Positions 1 to 6,341 are shown, counted from the stretch's first letter. The stretch: 10,504 nucleotides of DNA from an uncultured Selenomonadales bacterium (GCA_937915885.1 CALGGP010000328.1:1-10504); one strand, 5' to 3'. The notes: generated by a model not told the origin, from the sequence alone. Numbers and translations: made by a program.

Positions 1-36
1 CCGCCCGCCCACCCATGAAAAATTTTTTTCAAAAGA

Positions 37-113
37 GCGTCGGCGGCGCAGGGTGGGAACCACTCCCACAATTTGGGCGCCGTCACTGGTGGGTGGGAGC
101 GTCGACGGCGCCC
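37..113 (+). repeat. Mosaic G-rich intergenic repeat, copy R1
   Basis: Read directly: a GC-rich arm (37-49), then GGGTGGGAACCAC (51-63), a spacer, then a perfect 10-bp inverted repeat, GGGCGCCGTC (75-84) with GACGGCGCCC (104-113). The 19-nt loop carries GGTGGGTGGGAGCG. The same order of blocks recurs at 6233-6312 and 10366-10442, and on the minus strand at 10163-10239. It lies just past the 3' end of lctP. No U-tract follows the hairpin on the minus strand, so it is not a typical intrinsic terminator. In this copy the left arm is in the opposite orientation to that of the other copies. Function unknown. Confidence 0.75.
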
Positions 114-134
114 TTTAAATTTCATGTAGAAAAT

Positions 135-1676
135 TTATCCGACGATCGCTTGACCGAAGTACACGACCGCGCCCATAAATATTACGAACGGTATGTAGAA
201 TTTCACCGCGAACGCCAACAGTTGAGAGTCCGCGCCTTGCACGCCGATTGCCGCCGAGCCGATCGCTATCGACAGCGGCGAGATCATTTTGCCCGCGCAG
301 GCGCCCGTCGCATTCGCCGCCGCCACCCACGCTTGCACCGTGTCATTCGCGCCGATCGCCTGACTGGCTATGACTTGCAGCTTGCCGAAGAGCACGCAAC
401 TCGACGTCGCCGAGCCCGTGATGTAAGTTCCGACCGAACCGAGGAACGCCGCTATGCACGGATAACCCGTCCCCGTCGCCGCAACCGCCGTATCTGCAAT
501 TTGCCCCGTCATGCCGCTGTAGCCCATGACTTTCGCCGTCGCGATGACCGCTATGATCGTCAGCATCGTAAATTTCAAGCCGTTGATGGTTTTTCCGAGC
601 ACGCCGAACATTTCTCCGAACGACGCGCCCTGTTTGCTTCCGCCGATAAACGCCGCGAGCAGAATCAGAACGCCCGGCGTGTTGATCCACACGAACGTGT
701 AAGGCGCGCCGCCTTCGCCGGTGTAAATCGGCACGGCGGACTTGAATTGCATCAGGAATTGATTGATCGGCGGCACCAATTTACTGGTGAACAACAGGAA
801 TAAGAAAATCAGAATGAAGGGCATGCAAGCGGTGAGCGCCTTCGACGAATCGATTTTCGTCTCCGCTTGATCGGGCATCGCAAATTCGGGATCGTTGACG
901 GGAAATTTTTTGGCGAGCACAACGATCGTCCCCATGGTTACGATGGCGCCCGCGACGACCGCCAATTCCGGTCCGACGAACATCGAGATCGCGAATTCGG
1001 GAATGAAAAATGCGAGCCCCGCTCCGAGACACATCATCGTCATGCCGCGAAGCGCGCCCAAGCCGCCGCCCGTCACGATGACCATCAGCCACGGACAAAG
1101 CAACGTCAGAACGCCGAGTTGCATGCTGGTGAACGTCGCGAGCTGGACGGTATCAAAGCCGGTGACGTTGCCGAGCGTGACGAGCGGGATTCCGATCGAG
1201 CCGTAAGCGGTCGGCACGGAATTTGCAATCAGGCAGACACTCACCGAGAGGATCGGATTAATGCCGATGCCGGCGAGCATGCCCGCAGGGACGGCGATCG
1301 CGGTTCCGAACCCCGCCATGCCCTCGAGGAAGCCGCCGAAGCCCCAACCGATCAGAAGAATCAGCACGCGTTTGTCGTGACTGACGCTCGTAAGCATTTC
1401 CTTGATCGTGTCCATGGCTTTGGTGTGCAGCACTAAATTATACGTAAATATCGCTGCAATGATGACTAACAGGATGGGCCAACACGCGAGCGCGAGACCT
1501 TCGAGAACGGCCTCGATGGCGTATTGCGTTTCCATGTTCCAGACTCCGATGCCGGCGGCGAGCGATATGATGAGCGCCGCGACGCACGCCTTCCACGGTG
1601 CCATCTTGATGATGGCGAGCGCGAGCACGAGCCATAAGATAGGCGACAATGCAAGTAAGAACATCAAAGTGATCAT
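135..1676 (-). CDS. lctP: L-lactate permease, LctP/LldP family
   Basis: Predicted 513-aa inner-membrane transporter, probably a lactate (2-hydroxy-acid)/H+ symporter. The protein is hydrophobic almost throughout, with a dozen or more membrane-spanning stretches. Family hallmarks seen: a GFLEGMAGFGTAIAVPAGM segment near residues 113-132, a GTYITGSATSSCVLFGKLQ segment in the C-terminal half, and an ANATGACAGKMISPLSIAIG segment near residues 460-480, matching the conserved GKMISPxSIAI signature. Length is slightly short of the usual 530-560 aa because the N-terminal tail before the first helix is brief. Start is uncertain: the G-rich Shine-Dalgarno-like AAGGGGG sits only one base before this ATG, and a TTG at codon 4 or ATG at codon 5 has more normal spacing. 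It is the last gene of the minus-strand run, 125 nt after the Uma2 gene. Substrate (lactate, glycolate or both) cannot be read from sequence. Confidence 0.93.
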   Translation of the reverse strand: MITLMFLLALSPILWLVLALAIIKMAPWKACVAALIISLAAGIGVWNMETQYAIEAVLEGLALACWPILLVIIAAIFTYNLVLHTKAMDTIKEMLTSVSHDKRVLILLIGWGFGGFLEGMAGFGTAIAVPAGMLAGIGINPILSVSVCLIANSVPTAYGSIGIPLVTLGNVTGFDTVQLATFTSMQLGVLTLLCPWLMVIVTGGGLGALRGMTMMCLGAGLAFFIPEFAISMFVGPELAVVAGAIVTMGTIVVLAKKFPVNDPEFAMPDQAETKIDSSKALTACMPFILIFLFLLFTSKLVPPINQFLMQFKSAVPIYTGEGGAPYTFVWINTPGVLILLAAFIGGSKQGASFGEMFGVLGKTINGLKFTMLTIIAVIATAKVMGYSGMTGQIADTAVAATGTGYPCIAAFLGSVGTYITGSATSSCVLFGKLQVIASQAIGANDTVQAWVAAANATGACAGKMISPLSIAIGSAAIGVQGADSQLLAFAVKFYIPFVIFMGAVVYFGQAIVG

Positions 1677-1696
1677 ACCCCCTTACAGAAAAAAAT

Positions 1697-1717
1697 TTAC
1701 GCGGCGGCATAATTCAT
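1697..1717 (-). other. Possible six-codon leader ORF upstream of lctP
   Basis: On the minus strand an ATG with a good Shine-Dalgarno (AGGGAG, seven bases upstream, at 1725-1730) opens the reading frame MNYAAA and then a TAA stop. It ends 20 nt before the lctP start. It is too short to be a conventional gene; it could be a leader peptide affecting lctP translation, or chance. Confidence 0.3.
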
Positions 1718-1763
1718 CGCATCACTCCCTTCGAGGACGGTCGAATGATATTCGGCATGGGAT

Positions 1764-1772
1764 ATTTTACCA
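1764..1772 (-). promoter_or_regulatory. Possible extended -10 promoter of lctP
   Basis: On the minus strand TGG-TAAAAT reads as an extended -10 element (TGn followed by a 4-5/6 match to TATAAT). It lies about 90 nt upstream of lctP and just past the Uma2 stop. No good -35 box is seen at 17 bp. It would let lctP be transcribed separately from the upstream operon. Confidence 0.35.
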
Positions 1773-1801
1773 CCTCTTACGATTTGCTACTAAAAAATTT
1801 T

Positions 1802-2389
1802 TCAATCGATGTCTTCAAACACGTCGGCGACATCGATGATGAAGTCGTCGTACAGCGACACTTTGATCATTTTTTGAGACTCCGCCTCCGCGCGCTCCTT
1901 TTCGTCCATGTCCGCCCACTCTTTGGCGGTGTAGAAATAATAAATGTTGTCGAACTCAAATTTTCCGTCCCGAAGCACATAAACCATTACCGATTTTCTG
2001 ATCGGATCGACCAGCCAATATTCCTTCACTCCATATTTTTCATACGTAAACAACTTATCGATGCGATCTTTTTTTTCAGTCGACCTTGAGAGAATTTCGA
2101 CGACGAGATCGGGCGTGCCTTCGATCCGTTTTTTCGTGATGATGTCTGGATTGCAAACGATCACCACGTCGGGGATCACATGATCGTCATCCTCGCTCAA
2201 AAAAACATCCGGCTCCAAAAATGCCTGACACCTTTTACCTCTGAGATAATTCTTAAACCTTGAATGGATATTGCCTTCAACCCGAATATGATCCATCGAC
2301 GGACGCGACATCATATATTCTCGCCCGCCTATGATCTCGTAGTCCTGCCGTTCTTCGATAATCGGCTCATACGCCAATGCTCCCGCCAT
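1802..2389 (-). CDS. Uma2 family (DUF820) restriction-endonuclease-like protein
   Basis: 195-aa soluble protein of the Uma2/DUF820 family, a PD-(D/E)xK-fold nuclease-like group with no settled biological role. Seen in order: EPDVFLSEDD (59-68), the conserved IPDVVIVC strand with D74, DLVVEILSRST with E98, then KLFTYEKYGVKEYWLVDP (112-129), the family signature in which a lysine or glutamine follows the acidic pair. The putative catalytic acids D74 and E98 are intact, so it is not obviously dead. Length matches the family (about 180-200 aa). The start has an excellent ribosome binding site, GGAGGG, seven bases upstream. It begins only 15 nt after the ilvA stop, so it is probably co-transcribed with ilvA. 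No methylase or toxin-antitoxin partner is adjacent. Family call is firm; nuclease activity is inference. Confidence 0.9.
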   Translation of the reverse strand: MAGALAYEPIIEERQDYEIIGGREYMMSRPSMDHIRVEGNIHSRFKNYLRGKRCQAFLEPDVFLSEDDDHVIPDVVIVCNPDIITKKRIEGTPDLVVEILSRSTEKKDRIDKLFTYEKYGVKEYWLVDPIRKSVMVYVLRDGKFEFDNIYYFYTAKEWADMDEKERAEAESQKMIKVSLYDDFIIDVADVFEDID

Positions 2390-2404
2390 GATTTTTCCCT
2401 CCGT

Positions 2405-3676
2405 TCACCGCAACAAATCTATTTTTTCGATCTCATATCCGCCCGCGTTGAGCGCACGCACGATCCGATCGATGTGCTCTTGATTGTGTGTCTCGACCGT
2501 CACCTCCAACACCACTTTTTTGAAGCTGTCCGTCATCATCGCCTGATCGTGCTCAAGTTTGATTACATTCGCGTTCTCGTCCGTCAGGATTTGCGACACG
2601 TTCAGCAATTGCCCCGGCTTGTCCGGCAGTTGCACCGCGAAACAGAATATCCGCCCGCGCGCAATCATCGCCTTGTCTATCAGCGCCGACAACGTCGAGA
2701 TATCAATATTCCCGCCGCTCACGATCGCCGCGACTTTTTTGCCCTTGAACGGCAATTTTTGTAATGCCGCCAACGATAATACGCCCGCGCCCTCCGCAAT
2801 CAATTTATGTTTTTCAATCAACGACAGCAGCGCCGACATGATCTCCATCTCGTTGACTGTAATTATTTCGTCAAGATATCGTCGGCAGAACGCGAACGTC
2901 AATTCGCCCGCGCGTTTCACCGCACAGCCGTCCGCTACCGTGTCCGCACTGTCGAGCGTCACCAAGCGCCCCGCGTCGAGCGCCGCCTTCATGCACGCCG
3001 CATTCTCCGGCTCAACTCCTATCACTTGCACCGTCGGACTGACCATCTTCGTAGCCAGCGCCACTCCGCTTACAAAGCCGCCGCCGCCGACCGGCACCAA
3101 GATCGCGTCGACATCTTTCAACTCATTTATTATTTCGAGCGCCGTCGTTCCTTGACCCAATAACACCTCTCGATCATTGAAGGGATGAACGTAGACGTAG
3201 CCGTGTTGAGCCTGCAACTCGAGCGAGTGCGCCGCCGCGTCGTCAAAGCTGTCGCCGTGCAATACGACTTCCACGCCGAAACTTTTCGTCGCCTCGACCT
3301 TGAGCATCGGAGTCGTCGCCGGCATGCAGATCACCGCTTTGATCCCCAACCGTTGAGCAGCAAACGCCACGCCTTGAGCGTGATTGCCCGCCGACGCCGT
3401 GATCACTCCGCGCGCTTTTTCCTCGTCCGTCAATTGACTCAACTTATTATATGCGCCGCGAAGTTTGAACGCGCCCGTGTGCTGAAGATTTTCCGGCTTC
3501 AAAAACACTTCGTTGCCGCTCAGCTCCGAGAAAAAGTCGCTGTGTATCAGCCGCGTCTTGCGCACCACGCCCGCCAATTGCTTGTCCGCTCGATACACGT
3601 CCGCTATCGTCGTTTGCGCCGCTATCTCGTCCGGCGTCGGCTCCACCGTTTTTTCTTCGGTTGTCAATCCGTTCAT
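2405..3676 (-). CDS. ilvA: Threonine ammonia-lyase (threonine deaminase), PLP-dependent, with C-terminal ACT domain
   Basis: 423-aa cytosolic enzyme converting L-threonine to 2-oxobutanoate and ammonia; the product feeds isoleucine synthesis or fermentation. Fold-type II PLP domain at about residues 20-330: KPENLQHTGAFKLRGAY holds the Schiff-base lysine K71, SAGNHAQG (95-102) the substrate loop, VPVGGGG (194-200) the phosphate-binding glycine loop, and VSGGNID a late conserved motif. An ACT domain follows at about 340-423 (FAVQLPDKPGQLLNVSQIL), implying allosteric control. The length and single ACT match the shorter TdcB/IlvA type common in Firmicutes, not the roughly 510-aa E. coli IlvA. GAGGGG lies directly against the chosen ATG, tight spacing; a TTG at codon 4 would be better spaced. 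It begins 19 nt after the helical-repeat gene and ends 15 nt before the Uma2 gene. Whether it is biosynthetic or catabolic is undecided. Confidence 0.95.
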   Translation of the reverse strand: MNGLTTEEKTVEPTPDEIAAQTTIADVYRADKQLAGVVRKTRLIHSDFFSELSGNEVFLKPENLQHTGAFKLRGAYNKLSQLTDEEKARGVITASAGNHAQGVAFAAQRLGIKAVICMPATTPMLKVEATKSFGVEVVLHGDSFDDAAAHSLELQAQHGYVYVHPFNDREVLLGQGTTALEIINELKDVDAILVPVGGGGFVSGVALATKMVSPTVQVIGVEPENAACMKAALDAGRLVTLDSADTVADGCAVKRAGELTFAFCRRYLDEIITVNEMEIMSALLSLIEKHKLIAEGAGVLSLAALQKLPFKGKKVAAIVSGGNIDISTLSALIDKAMIARGRIFCFAVQLPDKPGQLLNVSQILTDENANVIKLEHDQAMMTDSFKKVVLEVTVETHNQEHIDRIVRALNAGGYEIEKIDLLR

Positions 3677-3695
3677 CCCCTCGATCGAAATTTTG

Positions 3696-4262
3696 TCAGT
3701 CCTTCTTGTCGGCGGCTATCTTACTCGCCAAGTTCGACAGCCCGCCCGCTAAAAAGTTCCGCGCGGAATCGATTTTACTCTCGACGGCGTTTTTCGTCGC
3801 ATCGATCTTGTCTTCGACCGCCGCCTTTTTCTCCTCGACCGCCGCCTTCGTCGCATCGATTTTTTCTTCAACGGCATTTTCGACGGCTGCCTTCTTTTCT
3901 TCGACGGCATTTTCGACGGCTGCCTTCTTTTCTTCGACCGCGTTCTTCGTCGCGTCGATCTTATCCTCGACGGCAGATTTCGTAGCATCGATCTTGTCTT
4001 CGACCGCCGCCTTTTTCTCCTCGACCGCCGCCTTCGTTGCATCAATTTTTTCTTCGACGGCATTTTCGACGGCTGCCTTCTTTTCTTCGACCGCGCTCTT
4101 CGTCGCGTCGATCTTATCCTCGACGGCGCTCTTCGTCGCGTCGATCTTATCCTCGACGGCAGACTTCGTCGCGTCGATCGTATTTTCGACGGCGGCTTTC
4201 TTCTCTTCGACCGCGTTCACCACTGCGTCCTTCACGCCGACTTTTTTCTCTTCATTCTCCAT
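3696..4262 (-). CDS. Low-complexity helical protein with 11-residue repeats (LEA/apolipoprotein-like)
   Basis: 188-aa protein of unknown function. Residues about 10-165 are built from 11-residue units such as DATKSAVEDKI and AAVENAVEEKK, with occasional 7-residue units (AAVEDKI). The composition is Lys, Glu, Asp, Ala, Val, Ile and Thr; there is no Cys, Trp, Tyr, His or Pro, and a single Arg (168) and Phe (170). This 11-mer pattern is known from LEA group 3 proteins, apolipoproteins and synuclein, which form amphipathic helices on membranes or on drying; resemblance in pattern does not prove homology. There is no signal peptide or membrane segment. The tail (DSARNFLAGGLSNLASKIAADKKD split over 165-188) is non-repetitive. 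The start at 4262 is chosen over an in-frame ATG at 4373 because GGAGG lies eight bases upstream and a near-consensus promoter lies between the two. First gene of the ilvA operon and divergent from a universal stress gene, so a stress role is plausible. Confidence 0.8.
   Translation of the reverse strand: MENEEKKVGVKDAVVNAVEEKKAAVENTIDATKSAVEDKIDATKSAVEDKIDATKSAVEEKKAAVENAVEEKIDATKAAVEEKKAAVEDKIDATKSAVEDKIDATKNAVEEKKAAVENAVEEKKAAVENAVEEKIDATKAAVEEKKAAVEDKIDATKNAVESKIDSARNFLAGGLSNLASKIAADKKD
3799..4091 (-). repeat. Internal direct duplication within the helical-repeat gene
   Basis: The segments 3799-3905 and 3985-4091 (offset 186 bp, 62 codons) are nearly identical at the DNA level, with only a few substitutions, in addition to the general 33-bp periodicity. 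This indicates recent expansion by unequal recombination or slippage in whole codons. Confidence 0.8.
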
Positions 4263-4286
4263 TTTTCCTACCTCCAATGCTTTAGT

Positions 4287-4307
4287 GCAACGTAACTTTA
4301 ACATTGC
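4287..4307. promoter_or_regulatory. Possible operator overlapping the -10 box
   Basis: An imperfect 21-bp palindrome with outer arms GCAA and TTGC and partial inner symmetry (GT/AC) is centred near 4297, over the -10 box of the operon promoter. GTTGCA occurs twice as a direct repeat on the minus strand here. It could be a repressor site, but no matching regulator gene is present. Confidence 0.3.
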
Positions 4308-4324
4308 AACTGCCTTACTGTCAA
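4295..4324 (-). promoter_or_regulatory. Promoter of the helical-repeat/ilvA operon
   Basis: On the minus strand a perfect -35 box TTGACA (4319-4324) is separated by 18 bp from TAAAGT (4295-4300), a 4/6 match to the -10 box. Transcription would start near 4288, about 25 nt before the start codon at 4262. This is the best promoter in the window and places the start of the first gene downstream of it. Confidence 0.65.
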
Positions 4325-4333
4325 TGAATTTCG

Positions 4334-4362
4334 TTGCAGGATTTTTCACCGCCGCATAGAAA
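4334..4362 (+). promoter_or_regulatory. Possible promoter of usp
   Basis: TTGCAG (4334-4339) and TAGAAA (4357-4362) are spaced by 17 bp and lie just before the usp ribosome binding site AAAGGAGG (4373-4380). The match is weak (3/6 and 4/6), but the spacing and place suit a divergent promoter. Confidence 0.35.
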
Positions 4363-4389
4363 ATTTCGATCAAAAGGAGGCTCCTTGCT

Positions 4390-4821
4390 ATGATTAATAA
4401 AATTTTGGTTCCCGTCGACGGCTCCGCCGGCTCCGACCGCGCCGTCGCTCAGGCGATTGCGATTGCGTCAAGCTGCGGCGCCAAAATTTATTTCCTTTAC
4501 GTCGCCAACATCAATCAGCTTGCGATCAACGCTTACCTCTCCGACGCCATCCTCGCCGCCGTCAAGAAAGCCGGTCAGGTGATTCTCGAGCGCGCCGAAC
4601 ACATGATGCCGGGCGATATCGAGTACGAAGTTTTTTCGGAGACCGGCTCGCCCGCCGTCACGATCCTCGACTTTGAAAAGCGTCTTGAGATCGATCTGAT
4701 CGTGATGGGCAGTCGCGGGCTCGGCTTGATCAAAGGCGTGCTGCTCGGGAGCGTCAGTCAATACGTGGTCGAGCAAGCGACTTGCCCCGTGCTCGTCGTC
4801 AAATCCGGAGGCGATGATTGA
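4390..4821 (+). CDS. Universal stress protein, UspA family
   Basis: 143-aa single-domain cytoplasmic Usp, the usual family length. The N-terminus KILVPVDGS (4-12) is the conserved first strand with D10. The C-terminal half has the ATP-binding signature G-2x-G-9x-G(S/T): G107, G110, G120, S121, followed by VSQYVVEQATCPVLVVK, so it belongs to the ATP-binding subgroup. Such proteins are induced by starvation or stress and act as dimers; the exact role varies. The start is well defined by AAAGGAGG nine bases upstream. Its stop overlaps the ATG of the Sel1-repeat gene, so the two are probably co-translated. It is divergent from the helical-repeat gene across a 127-bp promoter region. Confidence 0.93.
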   Translation: MINKILVPVDGSAGSDRAVAQAIAIASSCGAKIYFLYVANINQLAINAYLSDAILAAVKKAGQVILERAEHMMPGDIEYEVFSETGSPAVTILDFEKRLEIDLIVMGSRGLGLIKGVLLGSVSQYVVEQATCPVLVVKSGGDD

Positions 4822-5582
4822 TGAACGTGCGGGAGGTCGTCGAGCAATACACTCGCGCCGCGCAGGGCGGCAACATCAATGCGATGAACGTCCTCGGCAA
4901 TCTGTATTACAACGGTGAGGTCGTCGACCGCAATTATCGACTGGCGTTTAAGTGGTACAAGGCGGCGGCGGAGGGCGGCGACATCGACGCGATGAGGAAT
5001 GTGGCGGAGATGTATCATCAGGGCGAAGGCACGCGTCGGAGTCTGAATAAGGCGGTCGAGTGGTTCACTCGCGCGGCGGATCGAGATGACGGCGCGTCGC
5101 TCAACGCCCTCGGTTATATGTATCATCAGGGCGACGGCGTCAAGCGCGACCATGCGAAGGCGATCGAGCTGTACACGCGGGCGGCGAAGGCGGGCAGTTC
5201 GGAGGCGATGGTCAATCTGGCGTATATCTGCAGTCACGGCGAGGGCGCTCAAAAAAATATGAGGCAGGCGTTTCAATGGTACGAGAGGGCGTCGGCGTTT
5301 AATCATCCGGAGGCGTTGAGGAATTTGGCGTTGATGACATACAACGGTCAGGGCACGAAGCAGGACATTCGCAAGGCGTATTGGCTGATGACGCGGGCGG
5401 CGAAACTGCATTACGATGTGGCGATGCTCGAGTTGGCGGAAATGTATTATCACGGAGAGCGCCGAAATTTGAGTCGGGCAATGAAGTGGTACATGGCGGT
5501 GCGGGAGTGCGACAATGAGGAGCTCCGCGCGGTGGCGGAAGAAGCGTTGCGGGAAATTGAAAAAGCATCTCCGCTCGGTTGA
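4821..5582 (+). CDS. Sel1-like repeat (SLR) protein
   Basis: 253-aa protein made almost wholly of six tandem 36-residue Sel1-like repeats, with the recurring pattern A-x-L-G-x-x-Y-x-x-G-x-G-x-x-x-x-x-x-x-A-x-x-W-Y-x-x-A-A (for example ALGYMYHQGDGVKRDHAKAI). Sel1 repeats form alpha/alpha superhelices that act as protein-interaction scaffolds; the partner is unknown. There is no signal peptide or membrane segment, so it is probably cytoplasmic, unlike many exported Sel1 proteins. The ATG at 4821 overlaps the usp stop (TGATG), and GGAGG at 4807-4811 gives nine-base spacing; a TTG at 4818 is the alternative start. The coupling suggests a shared stress-related function with the Usp, which is inference. 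A short tail after the last repeat (EEALREIEKASPLG) ends within the terminator hairpin. Confidence 0.92.
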   Translation: MNVREVVEQYTRAAQGGNINAMNVLGNLYYNGEVVDRNYRLAFKWYKAAAEGGDIDAMRNVAEMYHQGEGTRRSLNKAVEWFTRAADRDDGASLNALGYMYHQGDGVKRDHAKAIELYTRAAKAGSSEAMVNLAYICSHGEGAQKNMRQAFQWYERASAFNHPEALRNLALMTYNGQGTKQDIRKAYWLMTRAAKLHYDVAMLELAEMYYHGERRNLSRAMKWYMAVRECDNEELRAVAEEALREIEKASPLG

Positions 5583-5595
5583 GTGAAGATGCTTT
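5562..5595 (-). terminator. Terminator hairpin overlapping the sel1 stop codon
   Basis: AAAGCATCT (5562-5570) pairs perfectly with AGATGCTTT (5587-5595), and the inner bases continue the stem (CGCTC with GAGTG, one G-U pair) around a GGTT loop. On the minus strand the hairpin is followed by TTTTT, a good intrinsic terminator for transcripts coming from the dnaG-rpoD side. On the plus strand the tail is only TTT, so it may work poorly for usp-sel1. Confidence 0.6.
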
Positions 5596-5922
5596 CCTAT
5601 GTTGAAGGGCTCGAACGAATCAATTTGCGCCGACGATAGGGATCGCCGACGGCGATTGAATAACTCATAAGCCGGAGTTGGTGAAGCGTCATTGTGATAT
5701 AACGGATGCGGCTGATGAGGAGTGGTCGCATTTTTGCTCGAAAGAGCTGTTGAGCGACGGAAGCGGCTCATCATTTTTAAAGTCGATCAACGATCGAAAG
5801 ATGTGCAGCCTCGCAGTTCATCTGCACCTGAACCGACTCGTCGAGCCTCAGCATAAGCATGTCTATCCCGCCCGTCCGACGGCTCCGCCGCCCTATTTGG
5901 GAGGCTGTCGCCGACTTTTTTT
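5583..5922. other. Non-coding stretch after sel1
   Basis: No convincing gene. It contains a short perfect hairpin, ATCGCC-GAC-GGCGAT-like (5642-5656), and at 5889-5922 an imperfect GCCgCCC/GGGaGGC hairpin followed, after nine bases, by seven Ts, which might terminate the usp-sel1 transcript. Reading frames here have compositions unlike the genes around them. Confidence 0.5.
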
Positions 5923-5969
5923 AGCGCCGTCCACCGCCCCCACTCGCCCGCCCGTCGGTGGACGGCGCT
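5923..5969 (-). repeat. 14-bp perfect inverted repeat with C-rich loop (related to the mosaic repeat)
   Basis: AGCGCCGTCCACCG (5923-5936) is the exact reverse complement of 5956-5969, with a 19-nt loop rich in C on the plus strand (G-rich on minus). Loop length and G-rich composition on the minus strand match the right half of copies R1 and R3, so it is probably a diverged minus-strand member of that family. Confidence 0.65.
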
Positions 5970-5983
5970 TTCGACGAAGAGGA

Positions 5984-6212
5984 GGCGCCGTCAATTTCGT
6001 CCGACCGTTGGCAACTGCGCTGTCGAGCACGAGAGGGCGCCGTTTGTTTCGCTCGACCGTTGGCAACCGCGCCGCCGAACACGGAAGGGGCGCCGCCGGT
6101 TTCGCCCGACCGTTGGCAAGCGCGTCGCCGAACACGGAAGGGCGCTGTCAATTTCGCCCGCCCGCTGGCAACCGCGCCGCCGAGCATGGAAGGGACGCCG
6201 TCGATGTTGTCC
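5984..6212 (+). repeat. Tandem 52-bp repeat, four units plus a partial fifth
   Basis: Units begin with GGCGCCGTC-like sequence at 5984, 6036, 6089 and 6141, with a partial unit from 6193. Unit lengths are 52, 53, 52 and 52 bp. Each carries TTTCG, a CCGACCGTTGGCAAC-like core and a closing GAACACGGAAG-like end. The units differ by scattered substitutions. The period is not a multiple of three, so the open frames across it are not coding evidence. Confidence 0.85.
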
Positions 6213-6232
6213 GCCCCGACCATCCTATGGCT

Positions 6233-6312
6233 GGAGCGCCGCCGTCGCGGGTGGGAACCACTGCCCTCAGTTGGGCGCCGAGCACAGTGGGCGGGAGCGA
6301 CGAGCGGCGCCC
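6233..6312 (+). repeat. Mosaic G-rich intergenic repeat, copy R2
   Basis: Left arm 6233-6248, GGGTGGGAACCAC at 6249-6261 (identical to R1 and R3), middle arm GGGCGCCG 6273-6280, G-rich segment GTGGGCGGGAGCG, right arm ending CGGCGCCC at 6305-6312. Middle and right arms form an 8-bp perfect stem; the left arm pairs almost fully with the right arm except for one indel and one mismatch. It lies between two converging transcription units. Confidence 0.75.
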
Positions 6313-6341
6313 CATTTTTCGTTGTCCCCGCGCGGGTGAGA

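Noticed and set aside
75..113. Rho-independent terminator for lctP
   Set aside because: The hairpin is strong but no T-tract follows it on the minus strand, and the same hairpin recurs at sites unrelated to gene ends.
15..803. Plus-strand 262-aa open frame opposite lctP
   Set aside because: It is very rich in Arg and His and lies antisense to a clear permease whose family motifs fix the other strand as coding; its start lies in repeat R1.
4263..4373. Longer N-terminus for the helical-repeat protein starting at 4373
   Set aside because: The extension runs through the TTGACA promoter, lacks repeat character and has no good ribosome binding site, while 4262 has GGAGG at eight bases.
2390..4389. 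T-box or riboswitch before ilvA
   Set aside because: The leader from the predicted transcription start to the first gene is only about 25 nt, and the gap before ilvA is 19 nt, too short for such an element.
4758..5774. Minus-strand 338-aa open frame
   Set aside because: It is the shadow of the Sel1-repeat gene; the periodicity in it only mirrors the 36-residue repeats of the real frame.
5984..6212. CRISPR array
   Set aside because: The units are contiguous 52-bp repeats that diverge along their length; there is no alternation of constant repeats and unique spacers and no cas gene.
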